A DNA stretch of 9,707 nt from Thermoplasmata archaeon (GCA_021797295.1 JAKAAA010000040.1:1-9707), one strand, 5' to 3'. Counted from the first letter of the stretch, positions 1 to 5,894 are shown. The notes: generated from the sequence alone by a model not told the origin. Numbers and translations: made by a program.

Positions 1-164
1 TGAACAATGTAAAGATTGGGGAGACAACAGAATTTACCATAAAGGGAATACATGGCATCATAGAGAGAAAGGTCACGAAGTTCGGTTCTGGAGCAAAGGT
101 GGATTGCCCCAAGGAGTTCCTTGGCAGGAGGGTTTATTTAATAATAACAAGGGACGAAGAATAG
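1..164 (+). CDS. DUF2080 family transposon-associated small protein (5' end cut by window edge)
   Basis: The frame is open from base 3 to a TAG at 162-164 and gives 53 residues. The window opens with TG followed by AAC AAT. If the preceding base is A, these form an ATG and the gene lacks only its first base, giving a 54-residue protein, which is a normal length for this family. The C-terminal half contains IERKVTKFGSGAKVDCPKEF followed by LGRRVYLIIT. This is the pattern of the archaeal DUF2080/COG3466 'putative transposon-encoded protein' family: a short beta-rich domain with conserved KFG, PK and LG positions, resembling AbrB-type swapped hairpins. Such proteins are often found near insertion sequences and may bind DNA, but their function is unproven. 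No transposase is visible here. The MFS gene begins 56 bases downstream and has its own TATA box, so co-transcription is not required. The family call rests on recognition by eye. Confidence 0.7.
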   Translation, partial: NNVKIGETTEFTIKGIHGIIERKVTKFGSGAKVDCPKEFLGRRVYLIITRDEE

Positions 165-187
165 TGTCCCACACTCAAAATAAGTTG

Positions 188-219
188 AAAGGTTAAATAT
201 CCTTTAGTAATAAACTAAA
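188..219 (+). promoter_or_regulatory. Promoter of the MFS gene with two nested inverted repeats
   Basis: TTAAATAT at 193-200 is centred about 24 bases before the GTG at 221, the spacing of an archaeal TATA box for a leaderless mRNA. It is flanked by AAAGG (188-192) and CCTTT (201-205), an exact 5-base inverted repeat that encloses the box. A second inverted repeat, TTTAGT (203-208) and ACTAAA (214-219), lies between the box and the start. Either could be an operator. The TATA call is fairly secure; the operator reading is inference. Confidence 0.6.
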
Positions 220-220
220 A

Positions 221-1444
221 GTGAAAACCGGGGGAAATAAACTTCTATTAATAAACATGGTAATGCTTCTATCTGTTACATTTACAATGAGATCATCAAC
301 CAACATGCTCATGACCGTGGTCCCTGTGTTTACCAAATATGTCATAGATGCCGATGTGCTATTCGTGGGCTTAACCGCAACATTATATGGTATCGGCGGC
401 ATGGTTTCAAATGTGTTTGTAAATGGGAGGATAAGCGTTGATAAAACACCAAAGGTTGTTTTTGCATTTCTTACTGTTATGACACTTGGGATATTCTTCT
501 ATATATTCTCAAGTAACGTTTATGAGGTTTTCATACTTTCTGCAGTTACTGGACTATCAATGGGCGTTGTCCAGCCTCTATTAATGACGATTACAAATGC
601 AATAGCTCCACCGGGTAAAAGAGATAGATATATAGCTGCATACACAGCATCATTATCACTGAGCCTTATATTCGGTGTTCTGGTTGAGGGTGTGGTAATA
701 TCTTCAATAGATATCAGATATGCTTTTGTGATTTTCTTCTTCATAGCAATGGTATCATCTGTGATCATGTTCTTCCTTGCTAGAAACATGCATATTCCGG
801 CAAAATCAACAAAAACAAGATCTTTCAGGGAGATTATTTCACGGGCATCAATATCGCTTCATCAGGGTAAGGTATTATTTGCAATGTTCGGGAATATTTC
901 ATACGCATTCCCCTTCATTCTCCTGATAACCTATGGTAGCATAATAGGAAAAGAATATAACGGCATTGAACCCGGCACATTTCTTTACCTGCTTGCCTTA
1001 TTTTACGGTGTTTCTTTTATTTCCAGAATAATTCTATCCGCAAGGCAGGTCAAAAATAAAGAATACCTCATGTATGCGGCCTATGCAGCAAGTATATTTG
1101 GATATATTCTTATTGGAATAGATACAGGAATAATAATGTTCATAGCAGCTCTTCTGATTCTTGGATTTCCCCACGGCTCCATATTTCCGCTTTCCACTTC
1201 TTATATAGCCGAAAGTGTTGATATGGAATATATGAATATAGTTTATTCAGTATTCCTTTTAATCATGGATGTTATAGCATTTTTAATTCCTTTCATATTC
1301 GGATTGATTTCTGACCTGTATACAATAAAAATAGCAATATATGTTACATTGGCTCCAATGGCATTTCTTATAATACTTTCAGTAGGAATCAACATAAAGG
1401 ACAATAAGGCTAAAAAAGAAGGTTTAGCAACAGCAAAGGCATAA
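221..1444 (+). CDS. Major facilitator superfamily (MFS) transporter
   Basis: The product has 407 residues and about twelve hydrophobic segments, roughly at 8-37, 47-67, 79-98, 100-129, 140-161, 166-187, 218-242, 253-272, 282-300, 303-325, 338-363 and 368-390. The long polar loop at 188-217 separates the two six-helix halves. The loop 68-78 between helices 2 and 3 is basic and ends NGRISVDKTPK, in the place of MFS motif A but without its strict consensus. Length and topology fit a secondary transporter or drug/metabolite efflux permease of the cytoplasmic membrane. The substrate cannot be read from the sequence. The GTG start is chosen because the frame is closed by a stop at 194-196 and the TATA box sits correctly for initiation at 221; the next Met codon (259) would cut into the first helix. 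The gene is convergent with the CBS-domain gene, with 7 bases between the stop codons. Confidence 0.85.
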   Translation: MKTGGNKLLLINMVMLLSVTFTMRSSTNMLMTVVPVFTKYVIDADVLFVGLTATLYGIGGMVSNVFVNGRISVDKTPKVVFAFLTVMTLGIFFYIFSSNVYEVFILSAVTGLSMGVVQPLLMTITNAIAPPGKRDRYIAAYTASLSLSLIFGVLVEGVVISSIDIRYAFVIFFFIAMVSSVIMFFLARNMHIPAKSTKTRSFREIISRASISLHQGKVLFAMFGNISYAFPFILLITYGSIIGKEYNGIEPGTFLYLLALFYGVSFISRIILSARQVKNKEYLMYAAYAASIFGYILIGIDTGIIMFIAALLILGFPHGSIFPLSTSYIAESVDMEYMNIVYSVFLLIMDVIAFLIPFIFGLISDLYTIKIAIYVTLAPMAFLIILSVGINIKDNKAKKEGLATAKA

Positions 1445-1463
1445 AAAATATTTATCTTATGCC
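1438..1463. terminator. Possible bidirectional terminator hairpin between convergent genes
   Basis: GGCATAA (1438-1444) and TTATGCC (1457-1463) are perfect 7-base complements around a 12-base AT-rich loop. The left arm contains the TAA stop of the MFS gene, and the loop contains the stop of the CBS gene (1452-1454). On the minus strand the loop gives a run of six T. The position at a tail-to-tail junction fits shared termination. Archaeal termination mostly needs only T-runs, so the role of the stem is uncertain. Confidence 0.45.
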
Positions 1464-1874
1464 AAATTTTGATGCTATCTCAACCATATCCGATACGTAA
1501 TCACTGAAGAATTTAAGTATGTCTCTGGATGTTATTATTCCAGATATTTCTCCATCATCAATTACCAGTAAACGCCTGATTCCATTTTTTGCCATGAGAT
1601 TTGCAATCTTCTCCATTGGAGTATCCGAGGGAACAGATGTTAAAGGTGCCGTCATAATTTCACTTAATTGAACCTTTGCCGGATTTTTATTCTTAGATAC
1701 TATTTTATTGATGAAATCCCATTCAGTAACTATCCCTTCTGGAACCTTGCCAGTACCTATTATAAGGAAACCCTGCTGTTTCTCTGCCATTATCTTAGAA
1801 CCCTCCAGAGTATTCATATTTCCCTCCACAATCTGGCAGTCCTTTCTCATTATATCCTCAGCATAAAGCACCAT
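1452..1874 (-). CDS. Protein with two CBS domains
   Basis: The start is set at the ATG at 1874, giving 140 residues. The TTG six bases further upstream is unlikely because the TATA box at 1895-1905 is centred 26 bases before the ATG. The protein is a tandem pair of CBS domains (a Bateman module) with nothing else: domain 1 about residues 5-60 (start YAEDIM, end GIVTEWDF) and domain 2 about 69-126 (start LSEIMT, end GIITSRDILKF). The G-x-x-T-x-x-D nucleotide-contact motif appears in both, at G47/T50/D53 and G112/T115/D118. CBS pairs bind adenosine nucleotides such as AMP, ATP or SAM and act as energy or ligand sensors, usually as dimers in the cytoplasm. The partner of this stand-alone module is unknown. 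It is convergent with the MFS transporter, but tail-to-tail placement is not evidence that it regulates that protein. Confidence 0.9.
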   Translation of the reverse strand: MVLYAEDIMRKDCQIVEGNMNTLEGSKIMAEKQQGFLIIGTGKVPEGIVTEWDFINKIVSKNKNPAKVQLSEIMTAPLTSVPSDTPMEKIANLMAKNGIRRLLVIDDGEISGIITSRDILKFFSDYVSDMVEIASKFGIR

Positions 1875-1894
1875 AATCAATAATTATGTGTTGA

Positions 1895-1905
1895 TATTTA
1901 AAATA
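1895..1905 (-). promoter_or_regulatory. TATA box of the CBS-domain gene
   Basis: Read on the minus strand the sequence is TATTTTAAATA. Its centre (1900) lies 26 bases before the ATG at 1874, which fits a leaderless transcript and decides the start codon of the CBS gene. Confidence 0.65.
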
Positions 1906-2142
1906 GATGTTCTGGAAATATAAGACTACTAACCGTTTATTATAATCCAGATTCTCCATTCGTAGGTTCAATATTCGTATTATTGTTGTTTTTCCTGGAA
2001 CTAATAATATGAAATGCAGAACTAACCGGATACGGATCTTTATTTTATTTAATACCATAAGTATGCCAGTTAATTATCATTTGATAAATATTTACCAATG
2101 GTAAGTTTCAGGTATTGAGCCACATCAAGAACAATTTGACTA
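1906..2142. other. Divergent intergenic region between the CBS and glycosyltransferase genes
   Basis: Together with its flanking promoters this is a gene-free stretch of about 296 bases. It holds a 7-base direct repeat ATTCGTA (1958-1964 and 1973-1979), the two tandem palindromes annotated separately, and a short antisense Walker-A-like peptide at 1969-1995 (see findings). A 31-codon frame from the ATG at 2009 has no convincing promoter and is not called. No RNA gene was recognised. Confidence 0.6.
2074..2104. promoter_or_regulatory. Two tandem related palindromes, candidate operator upstream of the glycosyltransferase
   Basis: TTATCATTTGATAA (2074-2087) has 6-base arms around TT. TTACCAATGGTAA (2092-2104) has 6-base arms around a single A. 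The half-sites TTATCA and TTACCA differ at one position, so the two look like copies of one element, TTAYCA-N1-2-TGRTAA, with centres about 17-18 bases apart. They lie 67-97 bases before the ATG at 2171 and about 200 bases from the CBS start. That layout is typical of a dimeric regulator binding twice. The sequence is exact; the function is inference. Confidence 0.5.
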
Positions 2143-2152
2143 TCTTTATTTG
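2143..2152 (+). promoter_or_regulatory. TATA-like box of the glycosyltransferase gene
   Basis: TCTTTATTTG is centred about 23 bases before the ATG at 2171 and supports that start for a leaderless message. It is a weaker match than the other boxes in the window. An in-frame ATG at 2201 remains possible, with the TTAAAATATAA at 2179-2189 too close to be its TATA box. Confidence 0.45.
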
Positions 2153-2170
2153 AGTTTAACCGGTAAATAA

Positions 2171-3379
2171 ATGAAACAGTTAAAATATAATTCCTCAATT
2201 ATGACCAGTGAACAATTGAAACTTGCAATCATAGGGTCAATGAATCTAGAATTCGCAGGCGGTGGTGAGGAAAACGCAAAGGATATTGCGGAGCTCTTTA
2301 CACGCCAGGGATACGATGTTACATTATTTGGGGCCGGGATTCCCAGAGGATATGATGGTAAAATAAAAGAATATAACTTTAACTATATTCCCAGTGCTTT
2401 TCCATTTGATATTATGGCATCAGGCACCGTATTGAAGGTATCAAATATTTTGTCCATGGGCTTAATAGGAATTTACACCTCAAAGCAGATATATGAAAGG
2501 ATAAAAGGCTTTGACGTGTATTATTTCATTTCACCCACAATTATGTTCAGGACAGTGGGTTACAGACTTATTAAAGAGGGCAAAACAGTTATACTGGGAA
2601 ATCATGGTACATTCTTTGAGGTTCTCGATACCTTGGGTACATTTTCACGGGCATACTCAAGAATTCTCACAAAGCTTATTTTCCACAAATTTTTAAAACA
2701 TAATGTAAATTTTTTTGTGCACACACAGAATAAATTCCAGGCCCAGTATTACAGGAAAATAAAATTCAATCCTGAATACATCAGGGAAATACCGTATAAC
2801 AATGTAAAATTCAGCAATTACGGATGCTTCAATAACGATGAATTCTCTGTGGTGTACCTAGGAAGACTTATGGAAAGCAAGGGAGTAGACATCCTGCTTG
2901 CCCTGGAAAAAATATCTGATGTGAATCTGCACATTATTGGAAAAGGGCCTTATATGGATAAATTAATAAAAATGAAAAATAACAATACAGTTATACATGG
3001 TTATGTAACATCAGAAGAAAAAGTAAGGCTTCTTGCAGGCAGTGATGTAATGATCGTTCCATCAATCAACGAATCCCTCTCCATATCAGCCATTGAAGGG
3101 CTTGCTTCCGGACTTTACCTTATAGTTTCTTTAACCTCCATGGGACCAAGATACATCGTAAGGCAGGACAATATATTCGGCGTTGCAGTGCCAAGAAATC
3201 CAAGGACATTTCTCAAGGAAATAAATAGAATAAAAGAAATAAAGGAAAGAAATAAAACAGATTATTACAGGGAAAAAATTTTGAGAAAGGATATAGCATC
3301 AAAGATGTTCGATGCCGATATGGTTGACAGCCAATTGATACAATTATTCACTGATGCAATTTCAAAAACAAATAAATAA
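2171..3379 (+). CDS. Glycosyltransferase of the GT4 family (GT-B fold)
   Basis: The product has 402 residues, a normal length for GT4 enzymes. The N-terminal Rossmann-like half begins KLAIIGSMN (17-25) and then a glycine-rich AGGGEENAKDIAELF (29-43), the usual GG-x-E acceptor-side loop. The C-terminal donor-binding half starts near residue 225 with VVYLGRLMESKGVDIL (227-242), followed by LHIIGKGP and HGYV. The E-x7-E signature is present as E301 (ESLSIS) and E309 (IEGLASG), where the residues contact the nucleotide sugar. It should transfer a sugar from an NDP-sugar to a lipid, glycan or protein acceptor at the cytoplasmic face of the membrane. Donor and acceptor cannot be told from sequence; glycolipid or S-layer glycan synthesis would suit an acidophile but is a guess. 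If translation starts at M11 the protein is ten residues shorter. The stop codon is directly adjacent to that of the aldo/keto reductase on the other strand. Confidence 0.88.
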   Translation: MKQLKYNSSIMTSEQLKLAIIGSMNLEFAGGGEENAKDIAELFTRQGYDVTLFGAGIPRGYDGKIKEYNFNYIPSAFPFDIMASGTVLKVSNILSMGLIGIYTSKQIYERIKGFDVYYFISPTIMFRTVGYRLIKEGKTVILGNHGTFFEVLDTLGTFSRAYSRILTKLIFHKFLKHNVNFFVHTQNKFQAQYYRKIKFNPEYIREIPYNNVKFSNYGCFNNDEFSVVYLGRLMESKGVDILLALEKISDVNLHIIGKGPYMDKLIKMKNNNTVIHGYVTSEEKVRLLAGSDVMIVPSINESLSISAIEGLASGLYLIVSLTSMGPRYIVRQDNIFGVAVPRNPRTFLKEINRIKEIKERNKTDYYREKILRKDIASKMFDADMVDSQLIQLFTDAISKTNK

Positions 3380-4342
3380 TTAATACCCTGCGGTACCTTT
3401 GACAATTTTATGAGGTATGTATTTCTCCTCAATTTTTAATATATCGCTGTTGCTGAGCCTTGTTTGCATGGCTTCAATATCGTCGTCCAGATATTCAGGC
3501 TTTGTGGCACCTATTACCGGAATAAATCCCTTGTGAAGTATGTATGCCAGTGCTAGCTGGGACACACTTATCCCCTTTTCAAGTGCCAACTCCTCCATAG
3601 ATTCCAAAACATCAAAATCGGCACTGCCGAAATATCTTGACTTCATAACAGGATATGTTTTTGTCCTTGTTGTCTCAGTATTTTCCCCCCGTCTGTATTT
3701 TCCAGAGAGGAATCCTGCTGCCAGTGGAGAAAACGGAGAATATGCTATTTTATGTTTGTTGCAGAAGGCTATGGTATCCCTCTCATCCTCACGGTATACA
3801 GCATTGTAATGATTTTGAACTATAACAGGCTTGATATTCTCCTTCAGATTAAGTACAGTATAGAATTCTGCAAGCTGGTATCCTGCAAAGTTGCTCGCCC
3901 CAATATATCCCACTTTACCTGAATATACAAATTCTGATAATGTTTTTGCAGTATCGGTGAAATCCACTGTATCAAAAATTGTATGGAGGAAGTATATATC
4001 AATATAATCTGTCCTGAGGTTTTTGATGCTGTTTTTCAATTCATTGGCAAGAACGGTTCTGCTGAATCCCTGTATAAAATTATTTATTTTCCCTCCGCCT
4101 TTCGTGCTTATAACCAGTTCATTACGGTATCCTGTTATGGCTTCACCGATAATTTTCTCCGACTCTCCGGAGGAATATATATTTGCAGTATCAATAAAAT
4201 TAATTCCATAATCTATAGCTTTCTTTATAATTTTGATTGATTTTTCTCTATCAGCCATCCATGCTGCACTCCCGAAGGACATGCCACCAAGACAGAGCCT
4301 GGAAACTTTCATATCAGTATATCCCAAATTAACATACTCCAT
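3380..4342 (-). CDS. Aldo/keto reductase
   Basis: Start chosen at the ATG at 4342, giving 320 residues. An upstream in-frame ATG at 4363 would place the start inside the TATA box. The product is a TIM-barrel NAD(P)H oxidoreductase of the aldo/keto reductase superfamily, close to the COG0667 (Tas-like) group. All four catalytic positions are visible: D51 (FIDTANIY), Y56 in the same segment, K81 (ISTKGG) and H120 (IYFLH). Family signatures include LGYTDMKVSRLCLGGMSFG at the N-terminus, VGYIGASNF and YSPFSPLAAGFLSGKYRRGE in the middle, and PVIGATKPEYLDDDI near the C-terminus, the region that contacts the cofactor phosphate. These cytoplasmic enzymes reduce aldehydes and ketones to alcohols, or the reverse; the physiological substrate is unknown. 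The 3' end abuts the glycosyltransferase stop with no spacer. The promoter side is shared with a possible small membrane-protein gene 45 bases away. Confidence 0.92.
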   Translation of the reverse strand: MEYVNLGYTDMKVSRLCLGGMSFGSAAWMADREKSIKIIKKAIDYGINFIDTANIYSSGESEKIIGEAITGYRNELVISTKGGGKINNFIQGFSRTVLANELKNSIKNLRTDYIDIYFLHTIFDTVDFTDTAKTLSEFVYSGKVGYIGASNFAGYQLAEFYTVLNLKENIKPVIVQNHYNAVYREDERDTIAFCNKHKIAYSPFSPLAAGFLSGKYRRGENTETTRTKTYPVMKSRYFGSADFDVLESMEELALEKGISVSQLALAYILHKGFIPVIGATKPEYLDDDIEAMQTRLSNSDILKIEEKYIPHKIVKGTAGY

Positions 4343-4360
4343 ATATGTACAAATGGATTT

Positions 4361-4378
4361 CATATATAAAGTTTAAAT
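4361..4378. promoter_or_regulatory. AT-rich promoter shared by the aldo/keto reductase and a small divergent ORF
   Basis: CATATATAAA (4361-4370) followed by GTTTAAAT (4371-4378). On the minus strand the first element reads TTTATATATG, centred 24 bases before the reductase ATG at 4342. On the plus strand the same element is centred about 22-23 bases before the ATG of a 56-codon ORF at 4388. One TATA element could serve both directions. The minus-strand assignment is the stronger one. Confidence 0.55.
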
Positions 4379-4387
4379 CGAAAATTA

Positions 4388-4558
4388 ATGATAGGCGAGG
4401 ATTGGAATGGAATGCCTTGTTTTGGCATGCTCATTTTTCTAGATGTTTTTATATCTTTACAGATTTTAATAACTGTTGGTTCTATAGATTCACTGACATT
4501 TTCAGGATTTACAATAGCATTAATTGTTAAACTTACAAAATCCAGAATATTATTATAG
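4388..4558 (+). CDS. Possible small membrane protein (56 residues), unrecognised
   Basis: The ORF runs from ATG at 4388 to TAG at 4556-4558 and encodes 56 residues. Residues 13-31 (GMLIFLDVFISLQILITVG) form a plausible membrane helix, although D19 and Q25 lie inside it. Residues 36-47 (LTFSGFTIALIV) are a shorter second hydrophobic stretch, ending in a basic tail (K48, K51, R53). I do not recognise a family. Support for a real gene is the TATA element about 22-23 bases before the ATG, the position just outside the reductase promoter, and a hairpin starting at the base after the stop codon. Against it are the short length and the AT-rich surroundings, where hydrophobic peptides arise by chance. 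Another plus-strand frame over this stretch (4345-4530) overlaps the promoter and looks random. Confidence 0.35.
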   Translation: MIGEDWNGMPCFGMLIFLDVFISLQILITVGSIDSLTFSGFTIALIVKLTKSRILL

Positions 4559-4592
4559 TTCTGTATGTATGATACTACAGAATGACATTTTT
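4559..4592 (+). terminator. Near-perfect palindrome followed by five T, possible terminator or operator
   Basis: TTCTGTA (4559-4565) and TACAGAA (4576-4582) are exact complements. Inside them GTAT (4567-4570) and ATAC (4572-4575) also pair, with a single T bulge at 4566. A T5 run follows at 4588-4592. It starts directly after the stop of the possible 56-residue gene, as a terminator would. The very short centre is also what a protein-binding palindrome looks like. Confidence 0.35.
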
Positions 4593-4815
4593 AAAATCTG
4601 ATAGCAGAATAGACTCTCTATGATTTAAGAAAGAACAATTATACATTAAGATCGAGTGATGCTAATATTTACCTGAAAGAGAAATATTGTTGGTAGGTTC
4701 TTAACGTTGTAAAGTCTGAGAAAGCAATCTTAAATGTGACATATAAAATCCAAATTTAAAAGAATGGCAATAAAGTGAATGGACATTAAATGTTAGAATT
4801 TTTCCATGATTTTAG
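4593..4815. other. Gene-free AT-rich stretch before the 265-residue protein gene
   Basis: With its flanks this gap runs from 4559 to 4848. I find no ORF with a supported start and no RNA gene. An open but start-less frame around 4612-4687 (ending YCW and a stop) could be a decayed coding remnant but is too short to assign. Confidence 0.5.
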
Positions 4816-4841
4816 CAATATTTTTATATTAAACTATATTG
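4816..4841 (+). promoter_or_regulatory. Promoter of the 265-residue protein gene, TATA box inside an inverted repeat
   Basis: TTTTTATATTAAAC (4821-4834) is centred about 22-24 bases before the ATG at 4849, a good archaeal TATA position for a leaderless start. It is bracketed by CAATAT (4816-4821) and ATATTG (4836-4841), an exact 6-base inverted repeat. In such AT-rich DNA this could be chance. Confidence 0.5.
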
Positions 4842-4848
4842 TATAAAT

Positions 4849-5646
4849 ATGGTAACGGGTCCATATGCCTTTGAATTGGAAAGATCTCCAGAGGATAGCT
4901 GGCTAGTTGATGGTGAAAACAAACTCTTTGAAACAAATAAGGCCGTGCTTGAAAATATAAAAACCCTCAGGGGCATGCCAACTCAGACTTTTACAACCAG
5001 CAGGGTGAAAAACTCTATATTTATCGCAACCGATAAACGATTTTTCGGGTTAAAGAGAGATGGAATCATAGGCCATAATTATGTACCCTCTAGTTTATAT
5101 ACGTTAGCTAAAAAAAATATTTCAACTGCTGTAGCAGGTTTTTTTGTTTATGATCAAGAGTTTAATCAAAAATTAAATGATGATGTACAAAAATATATAA
5201 TTCCACAGATCGACGATGCACTTAATGAATTTAACAGCAAGGGTTTTTTTGGTAAACGTAAACAACTAAAAAACGATAAATATGAAAAAATGACGCCTGA
5301 TAAGTGGCATCCTTTATCATGGAATGTTGTAACAAAGGTAGAATTAAGAAAAGGAGGAATATTAAAAAATAAAAGTGGAATTATTTTTGATTTTGATGAA
5401 ATCTTGGCCCCATCATATACAGAATATGCAAATAAAATATTATCAGAAAATCCAAAATATCTAAAATTTTTAAATGAGATACAGGACGCACAAAAAATGA
5501 GTTTACAGGAAAGAATAAATGCTAAGTGGATATCAATTATGCACAAAGAATTGGGAGTTCAGTTAACATTGGATGATGATGAAAATATAAATCTACTTTA
5601 TGAAAACATACTGAAAAATTTAAAGAGTGACGATACTGGTACCTGA
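4849..5646 (+). CDS. Unrecognised 265-residue protein in AT-rich DNA
   Basis: I do not recognise this family with confidence. The ORF is long, has a well-placed TATA box and reads as a soluble, strongly charged protein rich in Lys, Asp, Glu and Asn. There is no signal peptide and no clear membrane helix; the most hydrophobic stretch, at 92-101, is too short. Two segments are beta-strand-like: VKNSIFIATDKRFFGLKRDG (53-72) and WNVVTKVELRKGG (158-170) with SGIIFDF (176-182). The pairing of a 'TDKR' strand with a 'I/V-T-x-V-E-L-x-K-G' strand resembles bacterial PH-like (bPH) domains, here split by a helical, lysine-rich insert at about 103-150. The C-terminal 190-262 is predicted by eye to be helical. 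Five sampled 60-base lines here have about 25-33% GC, against 38-45% in lines sampled from the MFS, CoA-transferase and reductase genes. That suggests later acquisition. Both flanks are long and gene-poor. Confidence 0.7.
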   Translation: MVTGPYAFELERSPEDSWLVDGENKLFETNKAVLENIKTLRGMPTQTFTTSRVKNSIFIATDKRFFGLKRDGIIGHNYVPSSLYTLAKKNISTAVAGFFVYDQEFNQKLNDDVQKYIIPQIDDALNEFNSKGFFGKRKQLKNDKYEKMTPDKWHPLSWNVVTKVELRKGGILKNKSGIIFDFDEILAPSYTEYANKILSENPKYLKFLNEIQDAQKMSLQERINAKWISIMHKELGVQLTLDDDENINLLYENILKNLKSDDTGT

Positions 5647-5762
5647 CTTTGTAATAAGTTTTAAATATACTATAATAGGTTATTCGATTACATATGATTT
5701 CAATATCTACAATTATTATCATTTTATTAGATCCACCAGTAACGTCTTGCATGCCATATTGC

Positions 5763-5791
5763 GGGCATTTTTGTTAAAATTTAAAATGCCC
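5763..5791. repeat. Perfect 9-base inverted repeat (hairpin)
   Basis: GGGCATTTT (5763-5771) and AAAATGCCC (5783-5791) are exact complements around an 11-base AT loop. The GC-rich ends are notable in an otherwise AT-rich gap. It could be a terminator, the hairpin end of an excised element, or part of a small RNA. Nothing else in the gap decides between these. Confidence 0.5.
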
Positions 5792-5841
5792 CTTCTAGCT
5801 CACATCTCAGTATATACCGAATGTTACAGGTAACTTGTTAG

Positions 5842-5894
5842 TATCTATATTTCAAGTTATGTGTCAATCTGCATTTATCTATTATATTTCAAGT
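5842..5894. repeat. Short direct repeat, two copies
   Basis: TATATTTCAAGT occurs at 5846-5857 and 5883-5894. Both copies are preceded by TATCTAT (5842-5848, overlapping the first copy, and 5876-5882), so the repeat unit is about 16-19 bases with a 3-base length difference. With only two copies and no further periodicity it is not a CRISPR array. Confidence 0.45.

Noticed and set aside
193..789. Minus-strand ORFs inside the MFS gene
   Set aside because: They are antisense shadows of a long, well-supported membrane-protein gene, with no promoter and no family resemblance.
2009..2104. 31-codon plus-strand ORF in the CBS/glycosyltransferase gap
   Set aside because: It has no clear TATA box at leaderless spacing, a random-looking sequence, and it runs across both candidate operator palindromes.
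4612..4687. Open frame ending in YCW, a possible gene remnant
   Set aside because: It is about 25 codons with no start codon and no recognisable homology.
5166..5752. Minus-strand ORFs opposite the 265-residue gene
   Set aside because: They are Phe/Ser/Cys-rich translations typical of antisense to lysine- and glutamate-rich coding sequence; the plus frame is longer and has a TATA box.
5842..5894. Possible CRISPR remnant
   Set aside because: There are only two imperfect short repeats, no regular spacing and no cas gene.
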